Positions 1 to 13,881 of a stretch of 64,000 bases of DNA are shown here, piece by piece. Position 1 is the first letter of the stretch. The number at the start of each line of letters is the position of its first letter. The stretch covers positions 34,515,608 through 34,579,607 of the forward strand of contig NC_088300.1 of NCBI RefSeq assembly GCF_032854445.1. The letters are read 5' to 3'. The notes beneath the pieces were generated by a model that worked only from the letters and a program-made list of their open reading frames with translations, was not told the origin of the DNA and ran no database searches. The position numbers and the translations under genes were made by a program. This stretch comes from Liolophura sinensis (lineage: Eukaryota > Mollusca > Polyplacophora > Chitonida > Chitonidae).

Positions 1-2232
1 AAATTGCGTTGTATCCATAACAGTCTTTGGTATACAGGAATATATAGCGTATGCTTTGGCCATCCTTAAAAACTTCTGCATTAGGCATATCATGAACCTG
101 TCAGAAATTTGTCTTTTTTTTTTTTTTTTAAGAACTTGAAGTGAACACAAAGTCTGCCACTCTATATGCATAGAAAAAAATGATGTAGGACACAGTTATC
201 AGGGGAAAATATGTAAAAAAAAATTGTAGAAAGTTTTGAAAGCCGAGAAGATTAAGTTCAGCATTGGAGATATGGCACTGATGGAACATTCACTCCGAGT
301 AGCCATGTTGTAGAAGCCCCTATGAACTTGGCCAATCACTAGCGCTGAAAGCGTCATGTGATAATTGGTTGTCACATCAAAAACCCTATTAGTTCTCGAT
401 TGTCAGTGTGGTTTCTTATAGTGGATAGACAGATATGCAAATAAAATTGATTTGCAGTTTAGTTAAGTGTTAAGTTGATGCATTTTGGACCACACATTTA
501 TAAGCAGGGAACTGAGAAAGGCTGCCTGTGTCACAGTGCGTACATGTTGGGCGGGATACTGTTGTAACTTGTCAGGGTGAGCTGGCAAGAAAACCGCCTC
601 GAAAAGAGTAATTGCCTAAAGAAAAATATTGTGACTTTGCAGTATTTTTCCTTAGCAAAGTCAGATTAAGTACGAAAATGTCTTCCGAAAATCTGAATGA
701 AAGAGTCAGTGTTATCAATCAGAAGATCCTGCTATGTTTGGTAAATTCCCTGAAGTCGGAACAGCCAGCTAGGCCAAATGCTTACACCCATGCAGGACGA
801 AAACGAGCAGGGCCGCTAAAACACCATGCTTGTGTCCATGAACATTGCCCTTACTGAGCGCCAAACCAAAGGAAACATCGGCCCTTTGAACATGGAACAG
901 AGCTGATACTCTTTGGTTGGATATCAGGCATTTTTGTTCGTATTTTCTGAATGTCACATTGATGGTACAAAAGAGCTCCTATGTTTTGTGACATCACTTT
1001 AGATAGCTCTAACATGGCAAAATGGCGTCACCAAATGAATGGATTGGTACTGCCGATTGTTTGCTGTTTTTTTTTTTGTTGATAAGCTGTGTAGAATTGT
1101 TACAATATTTTTATAACATTTCTGGAATACTACTTTATTAATTAATTGTGCTTTAATGGCTGACTTTGCGTTCACTTTAACAGTGTAAGAAAAATGAAAA
1201 CAAAAAAAAATTGACATACCATTAAAAATACATTATGACCCTTTTCTTTCAGACATTTTTGTTATGCCTGACAAACACATTTTTAATGATGGCCTTACAT
1301 GCATGTGTTTAAAACCTCAGTACATGAAGATGTTGACTTGGAGAATATAAAGACCATAACACTTCCTTCCTAAATCCTAAATTCTGAATAAGTTATTTCA
1401 GAGTAAATTGGTGCAGAACAGATGGACGCTTTCTGTGTAAACAAAGCTGGTAAACAATGATGATAACAGCTGAAATGACAACACCTGATTTTGGCAGGTT
1501 GTAGAAAAATAAAAGCTATTCTGTCTTCATCACGTAAAACACATATTTAATGTTGTTCAGACCTTCTCAGGCTCATAGTATGTTTTATCAACAACTACTA
1601 AAACAGGTGCTTTCACTGGGTGCTCATTGATCAGTAACATAAGGCTTATTCTCCGTTCTCCAATAACGTCGTCATTTACTAAAAGGTTTGTCTCAAAATT
1701 TATTTGTTCCCAACTATTGTGCCTCAATTTCTTACCATTCACATATTACAATGGCATATTTAAGTATTTCTGTGAAATGAAATATTGAACATGAAAATGT
1801 GTTCTGTTGGTTTTGTCAGGACCAGATGAGTTATTCAAAATATTAATAAAAATTCAACTTATCAGCGTGTGAAAATGCTGAGAAATTTTGGTACATTTTG
1901 TTAACTTACTCCTTTGTGCTTTTTTCTGTACATACTTGGTACATTCATAGTTCATGAAAATGTGTCTGATTGTTGGATTAAATGGACAAAGTAGACTAAA
2001 TACGACAGAATACTTGAGCGTCCAAAGTTAGCAACAGCTAGGATTATCAAACATATTCTTGCTAATTTCATTTGCACATGAGAAACTGGTGTAATCCTGG
2101 AGATTGTTGCACTTGTGTGCTGCATGTACAGCTGACCTGCTTCAGCAATGAAATGGTAGTGTAGGTCTTGAATATTTTCACATGAAAAAAGCAAGTTTTA
2201 AATACATGTCCCTCTCTCATGTGTTCCCCCAG
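1..2232 (+). other. Presumed intron of the SBF gene
   Basis: No exon could be recognised here. The stretch lies directly upstream of an SBF coding exon that begins after a splice acceptor, so the simplest reading is that it is intronic. The open frames in it have no family resemblance and are short and AT-rich. Confidence 0.5.
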
Positions 2233-2879
2233 CTGAGGTACTATGATGCTATGGAAGACTCTAACTGTAAGGGCTACATCGACCTAGCCGAGGTGGTGTC
2301 AGTCCAGGCCATCAAAAACGTCCAGTCTGCTCCCAAAAAGGCAGATGAGAATGCTTTTTTCGAGGTAAATCTCTTTATTTTTACATTGGTAGCCTTTCGT
2401 GTAATTAACTTTGCCAAAATTTAGATTCCATTGTTTTTAAGACATACCTTTAAGGCCTTAAGAATTCTGGAAAAAATTGAGTTCTGGACTTAACGTTTAG
2501 AATTTTTCAAGTCACATATTCTGATTAATTTGTCCCCCTTATGGGACTACTTGAGAGTTATGAAGTTTGGTTGATTTCTTCACACACGTGTTGACATTTA
2601 TGTGCTTCTGAATGTGCATTTATACAAGCCAAACTTTAGGTGAAATACAGAAATTGTTATTTCTTTCTCTTACCATGAGATCTGGGTTTTGCATGTCAAG
2701 AGCTTTGCCACTCCTGATTGAAAATTGATACACTGTTTTAAACCTCAAATACTGCTATAAAATATCTCCACTTTTCTCTACTTCAGATGAGAACGATGAA
2801 GAGAGTGTACCACTTCCTTGCTACCGAGGCCAAAACTGCTGTGGAATGGATAGACAAGATACAGAGCTGTATACAATGA
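2233..2879 (+). CDS. Sbf: SBF (MTMR5/MTMR13-type) protein, C-terminal PH domain, last two exons
   Basis: Two coding exons, 2233-2364 and 2787-2879, are joined in phase 0 (acceptor CCCCCAG, donor GAG|GTAAAT, acceptor CTTCAG) and end at TGA. They encode 74 residues matching the end of SBF1/SBF2: [20 protein letters not shown], then [14 protein letters not shown], then [13 protein letters not shown]. These are the last strands and the C-terminal helix of the PH domain that closes SBF proteins. Known family role: catalytically dead myotubularin-related proteins with a DENN module, acting as Rab exchange factors and partners of active MTMR phosphatases in endosomal phosphoinositide traffic. The tryptophan of the last PH helix is present. 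The rest of the gene lies upstream, outside the window. I cannot tell whether it corresponds to SBF1 or SBF2; I assume a single invertebrate Sbf. Confidence 0.88.
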
Positions 2880-3000
2880 TCACCAATAGCTGCTTAGCTT
2901 AATCCTACATTTCCAGTATGTTAGGTCTACTAGCTCAACAGAATAGACAGTCAGCGAGCGGTGCAACTGGACCTGTACATTGATTGATCTGTCATGATTC

Positions 3001-3345
3001 TACAAGCTCACACAGTGGCTGTGGTGAACGCGGCATGGAATAATCACTCAGAACTGTTCAAGCTCACACAGTAGCTGTGGTGAACGCGGCATGGAATAAT
3101 CACTCAGAACTGTTAAAGCTCACGCAGTGGCTGTGGTGAACGCGGCATGGAATAATCACTCAGAACTGTTCAAGCTCACGCAGTGGCTGTGGTGAACGTG
3201 GCATGGAATAATCACTCAGAACTGTTCAAGCTCACGCAGTGGCTGTGGTGAACGCTGCATGGAATAATCACTCAGAACTGTTCAAGCTCACGCAGTGGCT
3301 GTGGTGAACGCGGCATGGAATAATCACTCAGAACTGTTGCACCGA
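3001..3345. repeat. 56-bp minisatellite, about six copies
   Basis: AGCTCAC(A/G)CAGT starts recur at 3005, 3061, 3117, 3173, 3229 and 3285, giving a 56-bp period with few mismatches. Degenerate copies continue to about 3545. The array begins about 120 bp after the SBF stop codon, so it is probably transcribed in the 3' UTR. Confidence 0.93.
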
Positions 3346-4197
3346 AGGGTCACTCAAGACTGCCCTAGCTCACACAGTAGCTGTGATGGTCACTCTGCTA
3401 ACACAGTAGCTGTGGTAAACACAGCACGGATTGGTCACCCAAGGCTGCCCAAGCTCATACAGTAGCTGTGGTAAATACGGTATTGAATGATCTGTCATGA
3501 TAGTTCAAGCTCACACAGTAAATTGTAGCTGTAGTGAATGCAACACAGAATGATCAGTGTGATTGTTCAAGCCAGAAAAGGCTTCACATTATATGTTTAG
3601 TTCACATTATATGCTTAGTATTCAAGGAACATTGCAGTTGTTCCAGGGATTTTGCAAGTGTTCATGAAACCACTTGCATATGCATGTACATGTTTATCCC
3701 AGGTCTGGTTGTATTGGACCATTGCCAAGTTCAGTTTAGAATGCTTGACAGAATGTTACTCCCATTGTATTGTCAGCCTCTATAACCAATGCGTGAGTTG
3801 CAGCTTGTTCACAGAACTTTATGAGATGTTCACAGAACTGAGATGGGTGACAGAAAACATGTTTTAGTTGCTGTGAAATTCCAAACTGATCAGCGAGCTT
3901 ATAATGTGTTTAAAGAACTGAGAGAGTGTCCAGGACCATGTTATGACATACATTTTTGCTCCAAGCGTCTTGAACTTCCAGAGTTGTAATGATGTTCAGT
4001 GAACTAAATACAGTGGCCAAGGCCTGGTCAGGGAATGGGATGTTCAAATTATACTGAACTGGAGTGTTTCAGGATCAGGAGATGAATTTGAATACAGCTA
4101 CTGTTCATTGCCATGGGTGTTCAGAGCTTTGAGTTGCATAAACATGCTATGTCACAGTTGACATGTTATTTGTTCTGTTTCGTGGTGAAAAAAAGAC

Positions 4198-4460
4198 TGG
4201 TAAGTGGAGACATTTAAAGATGGCCTGAACTGTCGGCATCTCATGGTTTTGGGCCGACCTTTCAGTCAAAGCCAACCTTGTGGTGGGTAAGTGGAGACAT
4301 TTAAAGAAGGCCTGAACTGTCAGTGTCTCGTGGTTTTGGGCCGACCTTTCAGTCCAAGCCAACCTTGTGGTCGGTAAGTGGAGACATTTAAAGATGGCCT
4401 GAACTGTCAGCATCTCGTGGTTTTGGGCTGACCTTTCAGTCCAAGCCAACCTTGTGGTGA
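4198..4460. repeat. 87-bp minisatellite, three copies
   Basis: TAAGTGGAGACATTTAAAG recurs at 4201, 4288 and 4375, an 87-bp (29-codon) period. Because the period is a multiple of three, a spurious minus-strand open frame of 100 codons runs through the array. Confidence 0.93.
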
Positions 4461-6828
4461 TTCACAGAGTGCAGCTTTACCTATGCCTAACACCCAAACC
4501 AAGTGACTACCAATGCTTTCTATAAAGGTCTCCAGTTATGATATTTTAGTGTGTGTGTGTCAGTAGAATTAAATCTCCACAGAGTGTATGTACTTGCAGA
4601 TGAGTGTGTGTATAGTGTCCATACAAGATATCAATGAGCAGGAGTTTCAGTGAGATGCATTTTGGCTGTCACGTGTAGCAGGTGAAAATGTGTAACACCT
4701 GCTTGTGTTTCCCTAACACCTGAACAATAAACCTCAACACCTGTTTTAATTCACTGAACACCTTAGTGAAAATTTTGAACACCTGCTTTAATTCCCTCAA
4801 CACCTGGGTGAAAAACTTTCAAAACCTAGTTTAATTCCCTTAGACGCTAAAGGCTAATAATCGAAGCTACCTCTGATGACGTGCTCCATGATCTGTCATG
4901 TATTGAAGTAACACTGATTTTTTCAGTTTTTTGAGGAATATTTTGATTCAAGGAATTTTTTCTTATGATTCTTCGCTTAAAGAGGTCTGCTGAAGAAGAC
5001 ATATGCATATAAACTCTGTTTCTGTCTGGAAGGAGGCAGTCAAGAAGATGTACATGTATCACAATTGATGTCAGGTCAAGATTTCATCTACTAGGTGTGA
5101 TTACATCGTAAACGCACAGTCGGGCACATATTGCATATACAGTCAAGTATGAGTCAAAATGATTTCATGTCAGACCAGTTTCCTTCATAATCTAATTAAC
5201 TGACTTTAATTACAGGGATATGGAGTATTCAGTGGGACCAAGGTCATACTACATATACTATCATAGAAAGGTCATGGCTGCCATGTATGGGCAATGTTTG
5301 TAACTGAATTAATTAAACACGATTGACTTGTGGTTGGAGTGAACTTGTGAAACCGAATTGTGGTAGTTGTTATACAGGCCATCAGAGAAGCTGAATAGTG
5401 TGGGGAAGGGAAGGAATTAGCACATAACAGAAACAGTATTGCTATTGGGAATATTCAGTCACTTGGTGTTGCTTAAGAAAGAAGAGTTTATTAGAGATAC
5501 ATCTAGTGTCCAAAGGTCTGAATGTTTTGTTTTTTGTGTTTTTTTTTTTTTTTTGGGGATTGTACAAAATTAATGTGTAGAGTGTTTTTAATTTTCTGCA
5601 TGGGTATATCTTCTGTACATCACATTTTTATCCTCAGTGCAGAAAATGTAAATATTGGTGTAAAATTTTGGACACCAGGGATGCTTTTGTAAATTGTGTG
5701 TTTCTGGTTAACTTGACAGCTATATATATGATGACATATACAGGCTGTTAACTACTTGTATATTAGTTGATTTCAGAGTTATATTACAAATCTCATCTGT
5801 ATAAATTATGTTCCGAATCACATGTACATCGCGGTCGCTATCAACGAGAAAGTGCAATATAAATGGTGACGTCATTTTGTTCTCGGCGTATCTTGATGTG
5901 TATTTTGATTATCTGTTTTAAGTTCTTTAATAGTCATAATAATACATTACTGGTCAGCCTACCACTAAATACAAACCTACTTTGTATTTTGAATTCAGAG
6001 TCTATGCAGCTATAGGGAGTTTGATTTCAGGTATAGAACTTCATGTAAGCCTACACGTACATGAGCAATTGGTCCAAATGGCCCTATATTGTTGCTTTTT
6101 TTTTTCTAAAGCTACATGCTTTTCTGACAAGTCTCTTGGAACATCTTTTAACACTTATTTGTCAGTTGTAAACCAGTGAATAAGTTACTAGACATTTTAG
6201 CTTCCTTTTTTCAGTTTTTTGGCCATGTCACCACTTAGCTTAGGAATTTCCGGCATTTACATCAGAAACACTAAGCGCACACTGTTGAAAGGCATCTGGA
6301 AACTGAAAGCCTTCATGTTCATAGAACAATCTGGCAATGTACCACTGCTGTGTTCTTGTTCTCAGTTTTATATTGAGGATTGTTGCTCTCCCATTACAAG
6401 TGCATTTTTACTTTAATGCATGTAGAAATATGTACATACATTGCAAAAATTTGTTTTGGCAGAGATTGTGAATTTTTGTGCGAAGATTTTACTCCTTTGT
6501 CCCCATGACAAAATCCTCATCAGCTTTTTATCATTTTTGGTTTTAAAACAAAGCACATGTTTTCGGGGTATTTTGTTATTTCACTGAAAGCTGAACATTA
6601 ACTTTGTAAAAGAAAATTGCAATTTTTTTAATCTACTCTGAAGTCTTGTCTCTACCGTACATGTACTTATTGTACATAAATATTGCTGACTGTTGCAAAA
6701 CAAGAGAAGGGAATTAGACATTTATTTTAAATTAGACTGGGTAAATTTTTTCTTTTGTTGTGGATTTGCATACAATTGGATTGCTCACATTTCCTAAAAA
6801 GGCAGAATCCTGTTGGAACTGTATCTAG

Positions 6829-6832
<4 letters not shown>

Positions 6833-6888
<56 letters not shown>
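6833..6888. repeat. (CA)n(TA)n microsatellite
   Basis: A run of about 14 CA units passes directly into about 12 TA units. A shorter run of the same type is at about 12630-12660. Confidence 0.95.
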
Positions 6889-6892
<4 letters not shown>

Positions 6893-7284
6893 TTGGGGTT
6901 TTTTTATTTTATTTAAGATCACTCTCATGTTGTTTAGATATCATTATTATAATTTTTTTTCATAGTTGTCATTATTTTTTCATAGATTCAAATTCCGCTC
7001 CGACAATCTGAATTGTCCATGTAATACAATCTGAAACCCCTCAGAGAGTTGTCTTGTTGTTGTTGTTGCAGGAGCTTATGGACATGTTCTTTTTTGTTAT
7101 GGAAAAGTGGGGTGAATAGTTTACAGACAAGGTATGGCTTTTTCCATTTGCCGAACATGGCTTTATTCTTAAATCATGATGCAAGTTTGTGGGCTAATAA
7201 AGTGGCATGGAAGATTCCATGCATAAATTTATTTATGTTTCATTCATGTGCTCTTTGACCAGCAGTATCGCTGACCATTTTTAT

Positions 7285-8112
7285 ACGCCCAACGATTAGG
7301 CGGAGCGTATTATGTTATAGCGATTTTGTCCATCTGTGTGTCTGTATTCGTGTCTGGGCCATATCTGGAATTGTTTCCCGCAGAGAGTTTTAATTTTTGA
7401 TGGAAACACAGATACACAGATGACAATGTGTCGCGACGCACATTGGTTCATTTTCGCAGCTGACATGGTAAGCCACATAGCCATTTTCCTTATGTATACT
7501 ATATAAATAGATACGATTCCGTGTCCGGGCAATAACTCAACAGTTTTCCACGGAGAGTTTTACTTTGTGGTGCATACGCAGATGACAATGTTTTGGGACT
7601 CACATTTGTTCATTCCTGGGGTTGTCATGGTTACCAGATGGCCAGTTTCCCTACATATATCATACACATATATATATGATTTTGTGTCTGGGCTATAACT
7701 CCAACTGTTTTCCATGTAGAGTTTTCATTCTTGGTGGATACATACATACATAAACAGATGATAATGTGTCGCGATTCACATTTGTCCGTTTGAGCGGTTG
7801 TCATGGTTACCAGATTGCCATTTCCCATATATATATATACTATATAAATATATATGACTTCATGCCCGGGTTATAACTCTTGTTTTCACATAGTTTTAAT
7901 TTTTGATGGATACTTAGATACACAGATGACGATGTGTTGCGACTCACATTTGCCCATTTTGGTGGCTGTCATGGTAACCAGATAGCCATAGTGTTTTCTG
8001 CATGAAGTTGTCGTTTTTGGTGGACACGTGTCCACTTGCGAGGTTGTGATGGTAACCACATACCTGTCATCAACACCATTCATGAAGATTCCCCTCAGGG
8101 TGGGGCATTCAC
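7285..8112. repeat. Block of about four diverged direct repeats of 165-180 bp
   Basis: Each unit contains a variant of GTCCGGGCTATAACTC, a GAGTTTT..TTTTTGATGGA stretch, ACACAGATGACAATGTGTCG and TGTCATGGTTACCAGAT. Units begin near 7340, 7520, 7685 and 7865. The block opens with TATACGCCCAACGATTAGGC. I do not recognise a named family with confidence. Confidence 0.75.
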
Positions 8113-8164
8113 CTTAACTCTTGTTAATCTAGGCGATATACAAGGTTCATTCATATATCATTCA

Positions 8165-9570
8165 TCAACCATAATGGAAGTTCCAGGTCAATAATCGGAT
8201 AACTAATTTTGAAAACAACAATTTGTAAGAGACTGCCAAACCATCGAAGACATTTTTAAATTAGAAAAAAAAAGTAATTGGATGGATATTTGTAAAGAGA
8301 ATCAGTCAGCATCTTTCAGTGATGCCATATAGACGCAAGATATATTCATGGGGCACAAATGTAATCGTATCCGGATCGTGTAACATGCTGGTACTTATCT
8401 AGATAAGATGTCGCTAATCAAAGTATGTATCCCAGCTGCTCTTTGATTTTAACTGTTCATAGGTGGCTAGTGTATTTAATACAATGAATAGACAGTTCCT
8501 AGCCCCAGGATAAAATAGTCACATTTCTGGAGGATAATGCTAAAATGGTGGACACTCCGTCCATATTTATTTGTATTCTCAGGTGAATTATACTCATTGT
8601 AAAATTTAGGAACAATGTGAATACCAATTGTCTCTTGTCATGGAGACGATATAAGCCTAAGTTAAGCTGTGCCACTTGAGCAGCACTGCGTTTCCCTTAG
8701 GTCTCATAGCCTTACATATGTCCGAGGTCAGGTACGGCTCTGCTCAAAGAGGGACACGGTTAGTGGCCATTGGAATACCCAGAGTTGCATGGTTTCCATC
8801 AAATTTTACATAGACCTTCTAGCCTTGCAACGAACAACGTGACATCCGCGAGTAGTAACCCTTAAAGCCTATATGTGTGGAGAATATGTGTATATCTCAA
8901 GCATCTATGCATCGAAACAGACATTCGTATACAAGCGGTCAACCGAAATGGACATTCCAGGCCAGTAACCACACAGCCAATTCCCAATACGACGTTTAAT
9001 ACAAACCTCCAACGAGTTAAGAAAGTATATAAAGTACAAAATTAGAACGTGATCATGCAAAGAGAAGCAGTCAACCGTTTTCAATCGTGTTGGAAAGATG
9101 CAAGGAATATTCTAGGCAAATAAGTAACATCAGTATTCAAATCGTGTACGATTATGGTAATATATAATACAAAATGCATCTCTTTATTTCTGAGCTTTCA
9201 AAGTACTACTGACGTAAACCTTGAAAGCTCAGAAATATAGAGAATGAAAATGTCCACAGCTGTATTGGTCGTTCTTTACGCAGTGAATTTAGTGAAAGTA
9301 CTCCTTACCAGAGTTTATATCATAGTTTCAGCTTAACAATTCACGATGAATAGTCAGCCCTACCCCCAGCGGAATTATACACAATCATAACGCAGAGTAC
9401 CAGTGATACTTACGTATATCAGGCGTCAACCAAGATGGACATTCCAGGCCAATAACCGCAAACCCGTTACCAGTACGACGTTTAACATGAACTACCACAG
9501 AACTAAGGAAGTATATAAAGTACGAAAATAGGACGGAATCATACCAAGAGAAGCGATCAGCTATTTTGCC
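8165..9570. repeat. Three dispersed copies of a roughly 130-bp repeat
   Basis: Copies at about 8165-8300, 8948-9080 and 9420-9560 share GGACATTCCAGGCCA(G/A)TAACC near the start, ACGACGTTTAA(T/C)A and AAGTATATAAAGTAC in the middle and an AGAGAA(G/T)C(A/G)(A/G)TCAGC-like end. The second and third copies are the most alike. No coding content is seen. Confidence 0.7.
9185..9237. repeat. Perfect 17-bp inverted repeat (hairpin)
   Basis: TATTTCTGAGCTTTCAA at 9185-9201 is the exact reverse complement of 9221-9237, with a 19-nt loop. Pairing continues outward with one bulge. It could be a small foldback element or a structured transcript; nothing nearby decides. Confidence 0.9.
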
Positions 9571-11589
9571 TTTGACGTTGATGGTAATCATATACCAGTT
9601 CTTCAGAGAATACATACGCTAGAGCGTTACAGTCCTCTTTATGCTTTTCACTAGAAGAAAGCCGATGATTTTGACATCTCTTAACCTTGACTTCAAGAAA
9701 CCAGCGTGCCTCACCCATAATGTAAAGATATGGGGGACGGACATTATTGTAAGGGCAAAGCCCTTGCCTATAATTGTGGTTTAGATATATGTGTTTTTAG
9801 TCAGACTGGATTCAGTAGGGCCTACATTGAATACCTTTCTTCATTCACTCAAAGCGATTAATCCACTTTCTGAACTGATCTATTCACAAGGAATGTACAC
9901 GATGCCTTTGATCTTATCGAGGTGGCAAAGAAATCGAGAACCTAGAAACAATATTTTAAATTCCATTCAATTTCTTTCTGTAAAATAGGACTCGTTAGAA
10001 TTCACTGAACCACTCACTCTTTTTCCAAAAGTGGCTAAAAACTCATTTCAGAGCTTCCGGGACCGTAGCTCCGGAGCAAAATTTACCAAACCGTCTTAAG
10101 GCTGAAGTCAAAAATTCTATCACAGCTTAAAATTAAAATGTCTGTTTTATGAAGTTTAAAATTTGTACACTGATTCTTTACTGACGAACAATGTACCAAC
10201 CACGACACAATTTGTGTTCTTTCCTGTTCAGAATTTGTCTTTGGACTCCAGGTTTATGTTGCTTGATAAATACCGGCCTTGCTTTGTAGCGTTGAGGAAG
10301 ATTATGCCGGAGATTCGGATAAAATATCTTGGTTGCCATAAAGACCGGTAAAACCAAGCTGCCGATTTTATTAACATATCACATAGTCAAGATCATATAT
10401 TTAGGCGATATAAGACCGAAGTCATGAAGGTTAGAAGGGCTTTATGCTACAGGGATCCAACATCGTTATTAAAGAAGACTTGACACCAAAAAATCAGAAT
10501 TTGTTGAAAACTGCATCAACTTGGCCACGTGACGAAAACAATTTGGCAATGAACTTTATCGACCACATAAGACAGGTGAGATGGATGACCTGTATTGATG
10601 ACCTGATTTGTTTGTTGTCCTCTACACCACGACCTCTCAGTCACGTAACTCAATGCATGGAAGATCTGTGGCCAACTCTGACAATAGGCGTACTCAGGAA
10701 TAATTCATTTAACTGAAGAACGATTTATGTACTTAAGACTGTATGTGTTCAGTGGTAGTGTTACAACTGTAAGTCACGGGGCAGCTCGTAAAAAACATCT
10801 TATCGACATGTATAACGATATCTTAGTCATGTAGAACACTGTGGGGGAGATCGGACCTGTAGCCTATGCCAAATTGGTACAAGTGTTATCTAACATCAAC
10901 CGTTTTTACCACTATCTTTGTGTGTTACAACGAGGAAGACAAGTTTCTAATTATACTTCTTTTTCTGTACTTATGCTTTGTATCTAAGTTAAACCTAAAA
11001 TATCCCAGCTTGTTGAGAACTGTAAGACGATTAAATATAATGATAAACAGGTAAGCCCCATATGATGACACCAATCATATTGTGTTCCATTATCAGTGGA
11101 ATTGCGGGAGTATAAATGAAGAAATGAATGGAACACTGGAGAGCTGTAAATATGTGATTTTAGGTGGAAAGAAGAAAAAAACTAAAAAATCCACTGCTGT
11201 TAAACCAACTATATTAATGAAAAAGTAAAAACAAATGAAAATATGTGAGAGTTAATTCCTAAAAGATAAGGGAACAAAATGTATGTAGAGAATATTTAAC
11301 CATTTTAACCTTCTGCAGAAATGCATTCATCGGAATTTGAAATCACATTAATTGTCTGTCATCCTCACATTAGGGCCTAGCCAGTTCTGGGCAAATACGG
11401 TAAATTAAATAAATTTATACCCACTCTAGTCAATATTTATTTGACTGTTGTTAATTAGCTGTCCAGTCCACGTGGAAATTTATTTCATGTAGTTGCACAC
11501 GACGGTCACCGAGTGTTTGGGCTTGTGTACATAAACCACCAAATTAATTGGCATATTAATTACAAGTTTGGGCCCTTGGCCAAGGGGGT

Positions 11590-11775
11590 CATTACGTCTT
11601 CCACCAAAGCGGTCACTGTAAGCTCAAGTCACAGCTGTACGTGGGAAGGTCTGCCTGCAACCTGCGGATGGTTGTGGATTCCCACTGGGCTCTGCCCGGT
11701 TTCCTTTCACCATAATGCTGGCTGCTGTCCTATAAATGAAATATTCTTGAGTACGGCATAAAACACCAATATTTC
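11590..11775 (+). repeat. SINE, family A copy
   Basis: It contains GTGGGAAGGTCTGCC, the CAACCTGCGGATGGTTGTGG block and a 3' end with GAAATATTCTTGAGTACGGC followed by AAAACACCAAT. Other copies in this window share the same order, and the best preserved (41577-41840) shows a tRNA-like head. Confidence 0.85.
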
Positions 11776-13881
11776 ACCAAAGTCTTCTTGAGCATTAGCT
11801 ACCAAAAAACACACTAACAATCCTGTAAGTTTTTGTAATTTACATTAGCAACATACACATGTATATTTACTTGAGTGGTGTTTACACCCTACTCCAGAAC
11901 ATTTCACTCACATGTATATAATGGCACACAACATTAGGGTGGGAGACCTCCCAACGTACACCTAACACTGTAAAGTGTCAGTGAATTAAATGAACAAAAA
12001 GGCCAATGAAGGGTTAATTACAAATGCACATCTATGTAAATGTATGCATATTTATACTAGATATATATAAACTACCTGGGAATCGGCAGCTTCAAAGTAA
12101 GGGCTTCAAAACCTTTTCTGTGAATAGAAGGTTCTGCTACATACATGTATTTGATACAGCTGAGATTTAAATATCTCATTATCAAAGGTTGCGATTTTAT
12201 AGTATCGAGGGGCTGATATTTGTCATTTGACATTGGACAGTCATATCTGGACCAGTTGTATGCCCCACCCTGCCATGCCTGCCTTAAAGCAGCGATGTCG
12301 CATCACAACAGTGGCTACTCCTGGATCACATATTCCATGATGGAGAAGACATAAGAACTATGGTTTAAATTATTACAGTAGCAGCAGTAATAACTATCTC
12401 CCACACATTTACAACTGCCTACACATTAATGTAGTCCCAAACACCATTAAACAGTTTGGGTCCATGATCTTAAATTCTCCCACAGTTGGCACAAAGATTA
12501 TGAAACAGATTCGACATTTCACACACAAAATTAGTTTTATTTCCAAATTGACGGACAGCATTCATGAACACAAATACTGTGAGAACGTTAACTTTGCACT
12601 GGTACACTAAAGCCTGGATAACTGCATGCACACACACATATATATATATATATTTATATACAACAGTATAAAACATGAAGGCCAAAATTCCACAGGAAAT
12701 CCCATCTGAAGAATTCCACACAATGACGACGAAAGTAAGTTTTTCTGGGTACAAATCATAAACACACTAGCGAACTGTGTTTACGGAGAATCCCCTATGA
12801 GTGTGGCAACATTACCATACTGTAGTCTAGAGTTATACATCGTGTTCATTAGACTGTTTTTTTTTGTGTGTGTGTATGTGTGTGTGACACCATACACAAT
12901 GAAGTTCTAATATGATGCAGGTGATAAATTCTTACTATAACACTTATGCCAGACTGGTCAAGAGCTTCTGCACTAGACCTACATTTTATAGTGACTTTCG
13001 CATATTTGTAGATCTCTCCACTTAGAGGAGCCTAATATGTTAGCCCTACATTTTACATCAGTCACATAAACAGTTAAATATGATAATAAGATGGCTTACC
13101 ATACATGCATGAATACTTTTTTTAAATAAATATCAACATTTAAGCCGTCTAACAGATCACATATGTTATCATCGAGTAAAACACATTTAAATTGGTGGGT
13201 ACATATGACAAAAATATGATCTGTTGACCAAAAAGGGCTTTATACATGTATTTTTTTTATATATCATTTCAAGTGATAAAACACCTGTAACTGTGTTGGT
13301 TTAACTGAGTGAGGTTGAATACTTTTAGCAGGAAACTCAATTTTCAAAGGTAGATATTGGTGTGAAAATATTCTCACTGCAGTAAAAGGAATACAAATCT
13401 TGTTCTCTTTGCTACTGTTAACTATAAACTAGTATATTCTGAATATGATACTACCGACAAGTTGTAATGGTAATGTCCAAAAAGTGCTATAAAAGATCGT
13501 CAAATAAATAAACATACACACGAAACACATTTGGCTTATTAGAGTTCTCTTATCTACAGCACAAACTGTACAGAATTCACTACTGATTAATTTACTCAAA
13601 ACCCCAGAAATAATACATCGACGTAATCAATTAATGATGACATTCCTATCAGCTTTGTTAAGCATTCAAATGATGGAAGGATTTGCCAGAACTGATCAGA
13701 TATGCGACGATAAGCAAATTCCCATGCTTGCGTCATCTCTGTGCAATTGTGAAGGGTGTTCCCAACATTTGCCTTGACAAATCTTGTGGTAGACGTCCAA
13801 ACAAAATCATACGTGAAAGGTGATGGAGTAGTATTCTCTTCAAAGTTTTCATCACCAAACAGATACAGCTACAAGGTCTGT

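Larger units (their letters stand above)
2880..4740 (+). other. Probable 3' UTR and flank of the SBF gene
   Basis: No coding exon follows the SBF stop. The stretch holds two minisatellites (listed separately), a run of variants of AACACCTG at about 4690-4830 and an AATAAA at 4726-4731 that could serve as a polyadenylation signal. Where the transcript really ends cannot be seen. Confidence 0.4.
4741..13881. other. Intergenic stretch between SBF and CNIH; no gene recognised
   Basis: About 9 kb without a recognisable exon on either strand. It holds a CA/TA microsatellite (6833-6888), a block of diverged direct repeats (7285-8112), three scattered copies of another repeat (8165-8300, 8948-9080, 9420-9560), a perfect 17-bp inverted repeat (9185-9237) and a SINE (11590-11775). 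The few open frames are short and AT-rich with no family signature. Confidence 0.55.

Noticed and set aside
4147-4449. 100-codon minus-strand frame with 29-residue repeats
   Set aside because: Product of the 87-bp array in the SBF 3' flank.
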